Assembly (NCBI RefSeq): GCF_025144465.1
Contig: NZ_CP083553.1
Coordinates: 2,726,001-2,790,000, forward strand
Direction of reading: 5' to 3'
DNA length: 64,000 nt
DNA from: Leisingera sp. S132
GTDB lineage: Bacteria; Pseudomonadota; Alphaproteobacteria; Rhodobacterales; Rhodobacteraceae
Shown here: piece by piece, positions 45,360 to 54,482 of the stretch
Layout: every line of letters begins with the position of its first letter
Position numbering within the stretch: position 1 is the stretch's first letter
Notes under the pieces: generated by a model
Seen by the model: the letters and a program-made list of their open reading frames with translations, nothing else
Database searches by the model: none
What the model was told of the DNA's origin: nothing
Translations under genes and position numbers: made by a program

Positions 45360-45597
45360 CACCATCTGAGGGTATGTTTGCAGTGGTCACAAAGATGTTC
45401 AAGGATGCTTGGGGGCAACGTGTGGGGCAAATGGAGGCTGACAAGCGTTTGATCCTCACAGAGCGCAACCAACTGGCAAAGAAAATCGAAGGCCTGTTGG
45501 ACCGTATTGTAGACGCCGACAACCCAACCCTGATCAAAGCCTACGAGAAGCGGATCGAAAAGATGGAGCGTGAGAAGCTGATCTTAGACGAAAAAGT
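45360..45597 (+). pseudogene. large serine recombinase, internal fragment
   Basis: The frame reads FAVVTKMFKDAWGQR, LLDRIVDADNPTLIKAYEKR and IEKMEREKLILDEKV, the coiled-coil region of large serine (resolvase-type) site-specific recombinases. The N-terminal catalytic and recombinase domains are missing, cut off by the IS3 element. The rest of the C-terminus continues beyond the IS5 element at 46648. Confidence 0.75.
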
Positions 45598-46647
45598 GAC
45601 TCTGTTGCGCAAATCGGTTGAGGGCCAAGGTTCCCCTTTCCCCAGACGGACTTATCCCACTGCCTCTGTGACGGGTATGCCAAGCGCGGTGAATCCGTTC
45701 ATGACCGCAACACGGAGCTGAAGCTCGGCAACCTGACGTCCAGGATCCCGTGCCATCAGTCTTTGTCCCAGCAGTTTCATGCAGTGCATCTTGGTTTCGG
45801 CACGACTTCGGCGGTGGTATCCACTCCATTTCCGCCAAAGCGCTCGGCCAAGGTATTTCGACGCCCGCAGCGCTTCGTTGCGCGCAATCGCGCCTGCGGT
45901 GTCGGGTTTCCAGGGCTTGGCGTTCTTGCGGGGCGGGACGACGGCATTGGCACCTCGGTTGGCGATGGCATCGTGGCACTTGCGCGTATCGTAGGCGCCA
46001 TCTGCCGTGACACTGCCGATCTCCTGCTCGGGCGGGATCTGATTAAGCAGTTCCGGCAGCATGGGCGCATCACCAATGTTGCTACTGGTGAACTCGACTG
46101 CCCGGATTTCCAGTGTCTTTTCGTCGATACCGAGGTGAACCTTGCGCCACACGCGGCGTTTCGAGCCACCGTGCTTGCGCGCATTCCACTCGCCTTCGCC
46201 CTCTACCTTTATCCCAGTGCTGTCGATCAGCAGGTGTAGCGGCCCCTCAGAACCACGATACGGGATGTTCACGGCGAGAGACTTCTGGCGGCGTGAAAGC
46301 GTGCTAAAATCCGGTACCGACCAGTCCAATCCACTCAATCGCAGGAGACTTTCCACGAAGCCGGTCGTCTGCCTGAGCGCCATACGGAACAGCACCTTCA
46401 TCGTCAGGCAGGTCTTGATCGCGGCGTCGCTATAGATGGGCTGTCGGCCTCTCTTGCCGGTCGGCCGGGCCTCCCACGTCATCTCGGGATCGAACCAGAT
46501 CGTCAGAGAGCCACGACGCTTCAGCGCTTCGTTATAGGCCCGCCAGTTCTTGATCTTGTAGGTCGGGGGTGTTGGTCTGCTCATGCCCTCCAGCTATCAC
46601 GCTGGATTCATGAGATGAATCCCTCACCCGATTTGCGCAACAGAGCC
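45598..46647 (-). mobile_element. IS5-family element (IS903-like)
   Basis: 1050 bp bounded by 20-bp inverted repeats GACTCTGTTGCGCAAATCGG (45598-45617) and, inverted, GGCTCTGTTGCGCAAATCGG (46628-46647), one mismatch. It contains one intact transposase. Flanking 9-mers CGAAAAAGT and GTCCTGAGG differ, so there is no target duplication. Confidence 0.9.
45652..46584 (-). CDS. IS5-family (IS903-like) transposase
   Basis: 310 residues, full length for this group. The DDE catalytic residues are in LLIDSTGIKVEGEGEW (Asp), VTADGAYDTRKCHDAI (Asp) and YHRRSRAETKMHCMKLLG (Glu). The N-terminal DUF4096-like segment KRGSLTIWFDPEMTWEA is present. It appears intact and could be active. Confidence 0.93.
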   Translation of the reverse strand: MSRPTPPTYKIKNWRAYNEALKRRGSLTIWFDPEMTWEARPTGKRGRQPIYSDAAIKTCLTMKVLFRMALRQTTGFVESLLRLSGLDWSVPDFSTLSRRQKSLAVNIPYRGSEGPLHLLIDSTGIKVEGEGEWNARKHGGSKRRVWRKVHLGIDEKTLEIRAVEFTSSNIGDAPMLPELLNQIPPEQEIGSVTADGAYDTRKCHDAIANRGANAVVPPRKNAKPWKPDTAGAIARNEALRASKYLGRALWRKWSGYHRRSRAETKMHCMKLLGQRLMARDPGRQVAELQLRVAVMNGFTALGIPVTEAVG

Positions 46648-46765
46648 GTCCTGAGGCCGACCTTTGCAGAGCAAATTACATATGCGCGAAATGAAGGGCT
46701 TCGAACACCAAAAACAACCTTGCCATTCAAGCTGTTAGAGGGGATTTCTTGCCAAAATAAGATAA
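46648..46765 (+). pseudogene. large serine recombinase, C-terminal fragment
   Basis: Right of the IS5 element the frame reads AVLRPTFAEQITYARNEG and LRTPKTTLPFKLLEGISCQN, the usual C-terminus of the same recombinase family as the fragment at 45360. About 35-40 residues expected between the two fragments are absent. The sequence then abuts the 3' end of tRNA-Ser. Confidence 0.75.
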
Positions 46766-46855
46766 TGGCGGGGAGACAGGGATTCGAACCCTGGGAACGC
46801 TCTCACGTTCAACGGTTTTCAAGACCGCCGCATTCGACCACTCTGCCACCTCCCC
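46766..46855 (-). tRNA. tRNA-Ser (TGA)
   Basis: 90 bases: acceptor GGGGAGG/TCTCCCC with one G-T pair, D arm GGCAGAGTGGTCGAATGC, anticodon arm CGGTC-TTGAAAA-CCG with TGA, a long variable arm typical of tRNA-Ser, GGGTTCGAATCCC T arm and encoded CCA. Confidence 0.97.
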
Positions 46856-47107
46856 GGTCCGTCAGCGGTTTAGGATGCCACGCCGGGCGAGGCAAGCGGA
46901 AATCCTTGGCCGGCGGAATGTGCGCAAGAGAAATTTTGCGGGGGCCGCCCGGCACGCGGAAACCTGCCGCCGGCGCGGCTTTCCCTTGCATCGTTCTCCG
47001 GCAGGGTTTTCATGACCGGAAGCGCAGGCTATCATGCCGCAAATCAAGAAGACCGGGCATTCCGGCAGGGGCGCAAAAGCGCCGCGGGCACAGGCAAGGA
47101 TGAAAGC

Positions 47108-48031
47108 ATGTCAAACACGGTGTCGAAAGCAAGAAGGGCCCCGCGGGCGGCCGCAGCGGCCTTGGGCCTGCTGGTCCTGGCAGCTTGCGAGGACGGGCCG
47201 AAACTGGGCTTCCTGGAACCGAAACCCAAGGCCGAAGGCGAGGTCCGCGCCTCCAGCAGCACCAAACTGGTCGAACGCGACGTGGAAGCGCCCGACGTGT
47301 TCCAGGTGACCGAGGCCGGCCTGTGGGACGGGCGCCCGTCGATCGGCGGCGTCTGGGTGGCGCACCCGGACACCAAGGACCCGGAACGGGTGATCATCCG
47401 CAACAATGCCAACGGCCAGTTCGTGATCGGCGCCCTCTTCCGCCGCGAGCGCGACATTCCGGGACCGCGGCTGCAGGTGTCCTCGGATGCGGCAGCTGCC
47501 TTGGGAATGCTCGCCGGCGCTCCGGTCGAAGTGAACGTCACCGCCCTGCGCCGCGAGGAAGTCGCCCCGGAACCGCAGCCGGAAGAGGCTGCTGCCGGAG
47601 AGGACACCCTGCCGGAAGGCACAGAAGCAGCCGAAGCCGCGCTGGCCGGCAGCGAGATTTCCGAGACGCCGCTGGATCCGATTGCCGGTGCCGCCGCCGC
47701 GATTGAGGCCTCCGCGCCCACCGCTCCGGACGCAGCCGCTGCGCCGGCCACGGCCGAAGCGGCCGCAGCGCCTGCCCCAAAACAGCAGAAGACCTCGCTG
47801 AGAAAACCCTACATCCAGATCGGCATCTTCAGCGTTGAAGCCAACGCCAAACATGCCGCCAACGCTATGCGCAGCTCAGGCATGGTGCCGGAAGTGCGCC
47901 AGCAATCCACCAGCGGCAAGACCTTCTGGCGGGTGCTGGTCGGCCCGGCGCAAACCAAGGCGGAGCGCAGCCAGCTTCTGAAAAGCGTAAAGGACACCGG
48001 ATTCGCTGATGCCTATGCTGTCACGAACTGA
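47108..48031 (+). CDS. SPOR-domain lipoprotein
   Basis: 307 residues from ATG 47108. Lipobox VLAAC gives Cys27 as the anchor. A conserved N-terminal domain (about 60-150, AGLWDGRPSIGGVWVAHPD) is followed by an Ala/Glu/Pro-rich linker and a SPOR domain (about 228-305, YIQIGIFSVEANAKHAANAM ... FWRVLVGPAQTKAERSQLL). SPOR domains bind denuded septal peptidoglycan. It overlaps dac by 23 bases; both are cell-wall genes. Confidence 0.88.
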   Translation: MSNTVSKARRAPRAAAAALGLLVLAACEDGPKLGFLEPKPKAEGEVRASSSTKLVERDVEAPDVFQVTEAGLWDGRPSIGGVWVAHPDTKDPERVIIRNNANGQFVIGALFRRERDIPGPRLQVSSDAAAALGMLAGAPVEVNVTALRREEVAPEPQPEEAAAGEDTLPEGTEAAEAALAGSEISETPLDPIAGAAAAIEASAPTAPDAAAAPATAEAAAAPAPKQQKTSLRKPYIQIGIFSVEANAKHAANAMRSSGMVPEVRQQSTSGKTFWRVLVGPAQTKAERSQLLKSVKDTGFADAYAVTN

Positions 48032-49229
48032 CACCCCCGGCGCGCATCTGGCGCGTCTCCTGAAGTCTTCGCTGCGCACGGGTCTTGCTGCTGGTCTTGC
48101 CGTCAGCCTGTCAGCGCTGTCAGCGGCCGCTTTTGATACCAAGGCACGTGCCGCCTATGTGCTGGATTCGGGGACCGACACCGTTCTGCTGTCGAAAAAC
48201 GCCGATGTGCCGCTGCCGCCAGCCTCGATGTCCAAGCTGATGACCCTCTATGTGGCCTTTGAGGCGCTGCGCGACGGCCGGCTGACCCTGAACGAAACCC
48301 TGCCCGTCAGCGAACACGCGATGAGCTACAAGGGCTCCACCATGTTCCTGGACACGCTGGACCGGGTCCGGGTCGAGGATCTGCTGCGCGGCATCATCGT
48401 GCTGTCCGGCAACGACGCCTGCGTGGTGATTGCCGAGGCGCTAAGCCCGGATGGAACCGAGGCGGGCTTTGCCCGCTACATGACCAAACGCGGCCAGGAA
48501 CTGGGCATGACTGCCTCGACCTTTGCCAACTCGAACGGCTGGCCCGCCGCCGGGCACCGGATGTCGGTGCACGATCTGGCAGTTCTGGCCGAGCGGCTGA
48601 TCGAGGATTTTCCGGAATACTACCCGCTGTTTGCCGAAACCAAGTTCGAGTTTGACGGCCGTGCGCCCTCCAATGTCCGTAACCGCAACCCGCTGCTGAA
48701 ACTGGGCATTGGTGCGGACGGGCTCAAGACCGGCCACACAGAGGAAGCGGGTTATGGTCTGGTCGGCTCCGCCAAGCAGGGCGACCGGCGGGTGATCTTT
48801 GTGGTCTCCGGCCTCGACAGCGAGCGCGGACGCGCAGAGGAGGCAGAAGCCCTCGTTAACTGGTCGTTTCGCCAATTTACCAAAAAAACCGTTGCCAAGG
48901 AGGGCATCCCCATCGCCGAAGCCGAGATTTGGCGGGGGGCCGAGCGATCGGTAGGGCTGGTGCCCGCAAAGGACCTGGAAATCCTGCTGCCCTCTCTGGC
49001 AAGCGGCACCATCGAGGGCGAAGTGGTCTACAGCGGCCCGATTGAGGCGCCGGTGGCCAAGGGCCAGCGCCTGGCAGAGCTGGTGCTGCAGCCGGAAGAC
49101 CTGCCCGAGGTGCGGCTGCCGCTGGTCGCTGAAACCGATGTGCCTGCGGGCGGCTTTGTGGTGCGGGTGAAAACCGCAGCCCAGGTGCTGATCAAGCAAT
49201 TTCTGACCGGTCCCGAGGGGGCACTGTGA
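48009..49229 (+). CDS. D-alanyl-D-alanine carboxypeptidase (DacF/PBP5 family)
   Basis: 406 residues; trims peptidoglycan pentapeptides in the periplasm. An N-terminal signal sequence is followed by the serine-peptidase motifs SMSK (Ser73/Lys76), SGN (VLSGNDAC, near 135) and KTG (GLKTGHTEEAGYG, near 240). The C-terminal PBP5-associated beta domain includes KAEIWRGAERSVGLVPAKDL-like sequence. Its stop overlaps the GTG of tmk. Confidence 0.95.
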   Translation: MPMLSRTDTPGAHLARLLKSSLRTGLAAGLAVSLSALSAAAFDTKARAAYVLDSGTDTVLLSKNADVPLPPASMSKLMTLYVAFEALRDGRLTLNETLPVSEHAMSYKGSTMFLDTLDRVRVEDLLRGIIVLSGNDACVVIAEALSPDGTEAGFARYMTKRGQELGMTASTFANSNGWPAAGHRMSVHDLAVLAERLIEDFPEYYPLFAETKFEFDGRAPSNVRNRNPLLKLGIGADGLKTGHTEEAGYGLVGSAKQGDRRVIFVVSGLDSERGRAEEAEALVNWSFRQFTKKTVAKEGIPIAEAEIWRGAERSVGLVPAKDLEILLPSLASGTIEGEVVYSGPIEAPVAKGQRLAELVLQPEDLPEVRLPLVAETDVPAGGFVVRVKTAAQVLIKQFLTGPEGAL

Positions 49230-49885
49230 CAGCTGGCACGCAATCTGGCTCAGGGCGCGGCCTGTTCATCACCTTTGAAGGCATCGACGGGTCCGGCAAG
49301 TCCACCCAATGCCGCCTGCTGGGTGAGGCGCTGCAGGCAGAGGGCCGCGATGTGGTGCTGACACGCGAACCCGGCGGCTCTCCTGGCGCCGAGGAAATCC
49401 GCCGCCTGGTGCTGGAGGGGGACCCCGACCGCTGGTCGGCAGAAACAGAGCTGCTCTTGTTCATGGCGGCGCGCCGCGATCATCTGGAGCGCACCATCGA
49501 GCCCGCCCTGGCGGCTGGCAAGGTGGTGATCTGCGACCGGTTTGCCGACAGCACCCGGATGTACCAGGGCCTGTCCCGCGGCGATCTGCGCGCCGCGGTG
49601 GACCAGATGCACAAGCTGATGATCGGCCGCGAGCCGGATCTGACGCTGCTCATTGACATGGACCCGGCAGAAGGCCTGGCCCGCGCCAAGGGGCGTCAGG
49701 GCAAGGAAGAGCGGTTCGAGGATTTCGGCGTCGGGCTGCAGGAAAAGATGCGCGCAGGCTTCCTGGCGCTGGCGCAGGAGTTTGCCGACCGCTTCCGCGT
49801 GGTCGACGGCGGCCGCCCGGTGGAGGAGGTCGCCGCAGACGTCCGCGAACTGGCGGATGAAGCGCTGGAAAGGCCTGCCGCATGA
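49226..49885 (+). CDS. tmk: thymidylate kinase
   Basis: dTMP to dTDP. 219 residues from a GTG that overlaps the dac stop as GTGA. The P-loop is FEGIDGSGKSTQ (about 15-26), then TREPGGSPGAEEIR, the DRFADST motif and the LID region RAKGRQGKEERFE. Followed by holB with an ATGA overlap. Confidence 0.97.
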   Translation: MTAGTQSGSGRGLFITFEGIDGSGKSTQCRLLGEALQAEGRDVVLTREPGGSPGAEEIRRLVLEGDPDRWSAETELLLFMAARRDHLERTIEPALAAGKVVICDRFADSTRMYQGLSRGDLRAAVDQMHKLMIGREPDLTLLIDMDPAEGLARAKGRQGKEERFEDFGVGLQEKMRAGFLALAQEFADRFRVVDGGRPVEEVAADVRELADEALERPAA

Positions 49886-51000
49886 GCGCTGACGAAGACC
49901 TACCCCGCGCCGACCAGGCCGAGGGTGCGCCGCATCCGCGCGAAACCCTGCGGCTGATCGGGCAGGAGGCGGCGGAACAGGATTTCCTGACCGCCTACAC
50001 GTCCGACCGTCTGCACCACGGCTGGCTGCTGACCGGCCCGCAGGGCGTCGGCAAGGCAACGCTGGCCTGGCGCATTGCCCGTTTCCTGCTGGCAACGCCG
50101 CCGGCCGAGGACGGCCTGTTCGGCGCCCCGCCGCCGCCGCAGACGCTGGACATTGACCCGGAGCACCCGCTCTCCCACCGCATCCAGGCGCTGGCCGAAC
50201 CCGGTCTGGCGCCGATCACCCGCTCTTATGACGACAAGGGCAAGCTGCGCAGCCAGATCGTGGTCGACGACATCCGCAAGCTGAACCGCTTCTTTGGCCT
50301 GTCTGCCACCGACGGCGGGCGGCGGGTGGTGATCGTGGACGCCGCCGACGACATGAACGTGAGCGCCGCCAATGCGCTTCTGAAGATGCTGGAGGAGCCG
50401 CCGGCGCGCACCACGATCCTGTTGATCTCGCACCAGCCATCGCGCCTCTTGCCCACCATCCGCTCGCGCTGCCGCACGCTGCGGCTGGGGCCGTTGTCGG
50501 CACCGGACATGGAAGCCGCGCTGGCGCAGTCGGGGGTCGAGCTGCCCCAGAACATGGATAATCTCGCGGCCCTCGCGGGCGGCTCCGTCGGCGCTGCCTT
50601 GCGGCTGATCAATCTGGGCGGGCTCAAGATCTATGCCGAACTGGTGCAGATCCTCGACTCGATGCCCCGGCTGGACCGGCAGCGGGCAATGGCCCTGGCC
50701 GAGGCCGCCGCCCAGCGCGGCGCAGCGGAGCGTTTTGAGCTGCTGCTGTCGCTGACCGAGATGGCGCTGGCGCGGCTGGCGCGCACCGGCGCCACCGGCG
50801 CTCCGCCAGCGCCCGAAGCGGCACCGCAAGAGGCCGCGATGCTGAGCCGACTGTCGCCAGACTCGCGCAAGGCGCGCGCCTGGGCCGACCTTGCCGCAGA
50901 AGTGACAGCACGCGCCCGCCACGGGCAGGCGGTGAACCTTGACCCCGCGGCGCTTGTCCTAGATACGGTTTTCAAGATGCAGGAAACCGCGTCGCGCTAG
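49882..51000 (+). CDS. holB: DNA polymerase III delta' subunit
   Basis: Clamp-loader subunit, 372 residues. AAA+ P-loop GPQGVGKATL (about 53-62, a nonstandard Walker A as in delta'), Walker B-like VVIVDAADDMNVSAANALLKMLEEPP, and the SRC motif (TIRSRCRTL). No zinc cysteines in the fold. Lies in the conserved tmk-holB-tatD order. Confidence 0.93.
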   Translation: MSADEDLPRADQAEGAPHPRETLRLIGQEAAEQDFLTAYTSDRLHHGWLLTGPQGVGKATLAWRIARFLLATPPAEDGLFGAPPPPQTLDIDPEHPLSHRIQALAEPGLAPITRSYDDKGKLRSQIVVDDIRKLNRFFGLSATDGGRRVVIVDAADDMNVSAANALLKMLEEPPARTTILLISHQPSRLLPTIRSRCRTLRLGPLSAPDMEAALAQSGVELPQNMDNLAALAGGSVGAALRLINLGGLKIYAELVQILDSMPRLDRQRAMALAEAAAQRGAAERFELLLSLTEMALARLARTGATGAPPAPEAAPQEAAMLSRLSPDSRKARAWADLAAEVTARARHGQAVNLDPAALVLDTVFKMQETASR

Positions 51001-51035
51001 GGTTTTGGCGCGGCGCAAGCGGCACCAGAGGACAA

Positions 51036-51845
51036 ATGACCGAGACGCCCCCCCAGATTACGGACAGCCACTGCCACCTGGACTTTCCGGACTTTGAAGG
51101 CCGCCTGGATGAAGTGATCGCCAGCGCGGCGGAGGCCGGCGTGACCCGGATGGTGACGATCTGCACCAAGATGAAGAACGAGCCGTCCGTGCGCGCCATT
51201 GCCGAGGCCCACGCGCCGGTGTTTTACGCCGCTGGCACCCACCCGATGAGCGTTGCAGACGAGCCGCTGGTCACTGTCGACGAACTGGTGGCACTGGCCA
51301 AACACCCGAAGTTTGTCGGCATCGGCGAGACGGGCCTCGACTACCACTACACCGCCGACAGCGCCGCGGTGCAGCAGCAGAGCTTGCGCATTCACATTGC
51401 CGCCGCCCGCGAGACCGGCCTGCCGCTGATCATCCACGCCCGCGCTGCCGACGATGACATGGCGCGCATCCTGGGTGAGGAGATGAAGAACGGCGCCTAC
51501 TCCTGCGTGATGCACTGCTTCTCGTCTTCCGCAGAGCTGGCAAGGGCGGCCCTTGATCTGGGGTTCTACCTGTCGATGTCCGGCATTGCCGCGTTCCCCA
51601 AGAGCCAGGAGCTGCGCGACATCTTCGCCGCCGCCCCGGTGGAGCGCATCCTGCTGGAAACCGACGCGCCCTATCTGGCGCCGCCGCCTTACCGCGGCAA
51701 GCGCAACGAGCCCGCTTACACTGCCTTTACCGGCAAGGTGGGGGCAGACGTGTTCGGCATGGACTACGCCGCCTTTGCCGCCCAGACACAGGCGAATTTC
51801 GACCGCCTGTTCTGGAAAGCCGCAGCTTATGAGGCCGCCGCCTGA
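51036..51845 (+). CDS. tatD: TatD family metal-dependent hydrolase
   Basis: 269 residues, a TIM-barrel DNase/hydrolase. Metal ligands are visible: DSHCHLDFPDF (HxH), GIGETGLDYHYT (Glu), PLIIHARAADDD (His), MHCFSSS (His) and ETDAPYLAPPPYRGKRNEP (Asp). Its stop overlaps the next gene's ATG. Confidence 0.95.
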   Translation: MTETPPQITDSHCHLDFPDFEGRLDEVIASAAEAGVTRMVTICTKMKNEPSVRAIAEAHAPVFYAAGTHPMSVADEPLVTVDELVALAKHPKFVGIGETGLDYHYTADSAAVQQQSLRIHIAAARETGLPLIIHARAADDDMARILGEEMKNGAYSCVMHCFSSSAELARAALDLGFYLSMSGIAAFPKSQELRDIFAAAPVERILLETDAPYLAPPPYRGKRNEPAYTAFTGKVGADVFGMDYAAFAAQTQANFDRLFWKAAAYEAAA

Positions 51846-52642
51846 TGGCTGAGTTGCGTTTCACCATCCTTGGCTCGGGTTCCTCCGGCGGCGTTCCGCG
51901 GATCGGCGGCCATTGGGGCGATTGCGACCCGGGGAACCCCAGGAACCGCCGCGGCCGCTGTTCGATGCTGGTGGAGCGCGACGGACCGGATGGAACAACC
52001 TCTGTGCTGATCGACACCCCGCCGGACATGCGCAACCAATTGCTGGATGCCGAAGTTGGCCGGCTGGATGCAGTGGTTTACACCCATTCCCACGCCGATC
52101 ATCTGCACGGTGTCGACGATCTGCGCATGGTCTATTTCAACATGCGCCAGCGCATCCCGGTCTATGCGGACGGGCCAACCCAGAACGACCTGCTGAACCG
52201 CTTTGGATATGCCTTTGCGCAGCCCGACGGCTCCCCCTACCCGCCCATTCTGGACCTGAAGAGCATCAGCGGACCATTCGCCATTGACGGCCCTGGCGGC
52301 GAAATCCCGTTCCGCCCGTTTGAGGTGAGCCACGGCTCCATCGACGCGCTGGGGTTCCGCATCGGCGGACTGGCGTATCTGCCGGATGTGAAGGAAATCC
52401 CGGAGGCCGCCCTGCCGGAACTGGAGGGGCTGGACGTCTGGATCCTGGACGGGCTAAGGCGGACGCCGCATCCGACGCATTTCAGCTATCAGGACGCGCT
52501 GGAGTGGTTCGAAAAGATGGCGCCCAAACGCGGCATCATCACCAACATGCACATCGACATGGACTACGCGACCATCGACGCCGAAACACCAGAGCACATC
52601 ACGCCCGCCTATGACGGCATGGTGATCCGGATGGAGATCTGA
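51845..52642 (+). CDS. MBL-fold metallohydrolase, PhnP-like
   Basis: 265 residues with LGSGSSGGVPRIGGHWGDCD at the N-terminus and the metal motif THSHADHLHG (HxHxDH), typical of PhnP/cyclic-phosphodiesterase-type proteins. A later DGLRRTPHPTHFS supplies further ligands. It is translationally coupled to tatD. In phosphonate loci PhnP opens a cyclic ribose phosphate, but no phn genes are here, so the substrate is unknown. Confidence 0.88.
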   Translation: MAELRFTILGSGSSGGVPRIGGHWGDCDPGNPRNRRGRCSMLVERDGPDGTTSVLIDTPPDMRNQLLDAEVGRLDAVVYTHSHADHLHGVDDLRMVYFNMRQRIPVYADGPTQNDLLNRFGYAFAQPDGSPYPPILDLKSISGPFAIDGPGGEIPFRPFEVSHGSIDALGFRIGGLAYLPDVKEIPEAALPELEGLDVWILDGLRRTPHPTHFSYQDALEWFEKMAPKRGIITNMHIDMDYATIDAETPEHITPAYDGMVIRMEI

Positions 52643-52692
52643 AGGGGCGCATAACAGCGCCCTTTTTCATTTGCGCAATTTGAGGCCGTACA

Positions 52693-53625
52693 GTGTTCCA
52701 AAGCCTGATTGACGTCATCCTGCCGGTGTTTCTGGTTGTCGGCGCAGGCTATGCCGCGACCGCGCGGGGCGCGCTGAGCCAGGACCACATCGAAGGCGTG
52801 ATGAAGTTTGCGCAGGGCTTTGCGATCCCCTGCCTGCTGTTCAAGGCAATGGCGGAACTGGACTTGTCGGCCAGCTTTGACCCGCGGCTGCTGGGGAGCT
52901 TCTATACCGGGGCCTTTACCTGCTTCCTGATCGGGGTGTTCGGCGCCCGTATCCTGTTCAAGCGGGACTGGGAGGACTGCATTGCCATCGGCTTCTGCTG
53001 CCTGTTCTCCAACTCGGTTCTGCTGGGACTGCCGATAACCGAGCGCGCGTTCGGGCCGGAGAACCTGACCGGAAACTATGCGATCATCGCCTTTCACTCG
53101 CCGTTCTGCTACGGCGTGGGCATCACCGCGATGGAGTTCGTGCGCAACCGCGGCGCGGGCGGGGTCAAAACCGCGGTGTCCGTTCTGAACGCGATGTTCC
53201 GCAATGTGCTGATCCTGGGGATCGCGCTGGGGTTTGCGGTGAACCTGTCCGGCTTTGCCATTCCGCTGGTGGTGGATGAGGCGCTGTCGCTGATTATCCG
53301 CGCCGCCCTGCCCTGCGCGCTGTTTGCGCTTGGCGGCGTGCTGGTGAAATACCGCCCCGAAGGCGACATGCGGGCGATCCTGTTTGTCTGCCTCACCTCG
53401 CTGATGATCCACCCGGCAATTGTCTGGACGCTAGGCACGGCGCTGGCTCTGCCGCAGGACCTGTTCCGCTCCGGCGTGCTGAATGCAGCGATGGCGACCG
53501 GGTTCAACGGTTACATCTTCGCCAATATGTACGGGCGGGCCAAACGGGTGGCGGCGTCCTCGGTGCTGATCGCCACTGGGGCCAGCATTCTGACCGTGTG
53601 GTTCTGGCTGCTGGTTTTGAGCTGA
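52693..53625 (+). CDS. AEC family transporter
   Basis: 310 residues from a GTG, about ten helices, auxin-efflux-carrier superfamily: VILPVFLVVGAGYAATARG at the N-terminus, NSVLLGLPITERAFG in the middle and GFNGYIFANMYGRAKRVAAS near the end. Bacterial members move dicarboxylates such as malonate or malate; the substrate is not determinable. Followed by a very strong palindrome. Confidence 0.85.
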   Translation: MFQSLIDVILPVFLVVGAGYAATARGALSQDHIEGVMKFAQGFAIPCLLFKAMAELDLSASFDPRLLGSFYTGAFTCFLIGVFGARILFKRDWEDCIAIGFCCLFSNSVLLGLPITERAFGPENLTGNYAIIAFHSPFCYGVGITAMEFVRNRGAGGVKTAVSVLNAMFRNVLILGIALGFAVNLSGFAIPLVVDEALSLIIRAALPCALFALGGVLVKYRPEGDMRAILFVCLTSLMIHPAIVWTLGTALALPQDLFRSGVLNAAMATGFNGYIFANMYGRAKRVAASSVLIATGASILTVWFWLLVLS

Positions 53626-53630
53626 AAAGA

Positions 53631-53692
53631 AAGGTCAGCACTTCTGTCCAAATGTTTCGCGCGCGAAACATTCGGACAACAAGGCTGACCTT
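53631..53692. terminator. nested palindromic bidirectional terminator
   Basis: Outer arms AAGGTCAGC (53631-53639) and GCTGACCTT (53684-53692) enclose TGTCC/GGACA and a perfect 22-bp palindrome AATGTTTCGCG-CGCGAAACATT (53651-53672). It sits between the convergent AEC transporter and racemase-family genes. T tracts are short. Confidence 0.75.
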
Positions 53693-53738
53693 ATCCTTCA
53701 GATTTCATTAGCAATTTTCCACCAAATGGTTACCGCCC

Positions 53739-54473
53739 TCAAAACCGGGGATCATCCAGTTCCAGCGGAAATCCCTTGGGCAGCAGACCGGCCTGAAACC
53801 AGTTGATGAAGGAATGGATCGAGAACACCGGCAGGCCGGTGGTCTTCCTCACGTCGCGGGCGTAGGGCACCATATTTGTGCATTCCAGCACGATGGCGCC
53901 CAGATCCGGTATGTCTGCCACCATCGCGCGGGCCGCGTCTATCATGTCCAGACGGCAGGCCTCGAAGTCAATCGAAGGCGCGTCGCCCAGGATGTCGCGG
54001 GTGAAGGCGCGGAGGCCGTCGGTGCCGGCAATCGGCGTATCCGGCGCAACACCTGCGGCAACAAGGTGGGCGGGCGTCAGCGTCGCCTTGGAGATGGTCA
54101 GGATGCCGCAACGCTTGCCCGCGGGCAGCAGGTTCTGCACCATCGGCACCTGCATCAGCGAGGACGTTGCCACCGGCACGCCCAGCGCCTGCTTCACCTC
54201 ATCCTGGATCAGCGCCAGGAAACCGCAGTTGGTGGTGATGCCATCCGCTCCCATGGCGACCAGGTCACGGCCAGCCTCGACAAACAGGTCCACCAGCTCC
54301 TTGGGGTTACCGCGCACGACGTTCTCAGGATTGGCCCCGCGCACCACCTTGTAGTGGACGGGGAAGTCCCAGGTCATCGCGTTGCCCATGTCGCCATGGA
54401 TGCGGGGAAAGCGGGTTTCCAGCATCAGGATGCCAACCGCCGCGCCAAAGACCGTCTTGCCGCCGTGTTCCAT
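53739..54473 (-). CDS. Asp/Glu racemase family protein
   Basis: 244 residues. The two catalytic cysteines are visible in ITTNCGFLALIQ and LECTNMVPYA. The sequence resembles the Asp/Glu/hydantoin racemase group rather than MurI. It is downstream of a gntR gene on the same strand and near an enolase-superfamily enzyme and D-amino-acid-oxidase-like gene, so it may interconvert an amino acid or related acid in the same catabolic island. Confidence 0.8.
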   Translation of the reverse strand: MEHGGKTVFGAAVGILMLETRFPRIHGDMGNAMTWDFPVHYKVVRGANPENVVRGNPKELVDLFVEAGRDLVAMGADGITTNCGFLALIQDEVKQALGVPVATSSLMQVPMVQNLLPAGKRCGILTISKATLTPAHLVAAGVAPDTPIAGTDGLRAFTRDILGDAPSIDFEACRLDMIDAARAMVADIPDLGAIVLECTNMVPYARDVRKTTGLPVFSIHSFINWFQAGLLPKGFPLELDDPRF

Positions 54474-54482
54474 GAGGCTCCC

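Noticed and set aside
46615-47103. A 162-codon plus-strand frame crossing tRNA-Ser.
   Set aside because: Its first part is the IS5 end and recombinase remnant; the rest is antisense tRNA (GRQGFEPWERSH-type artefact) and intergenic DNA.
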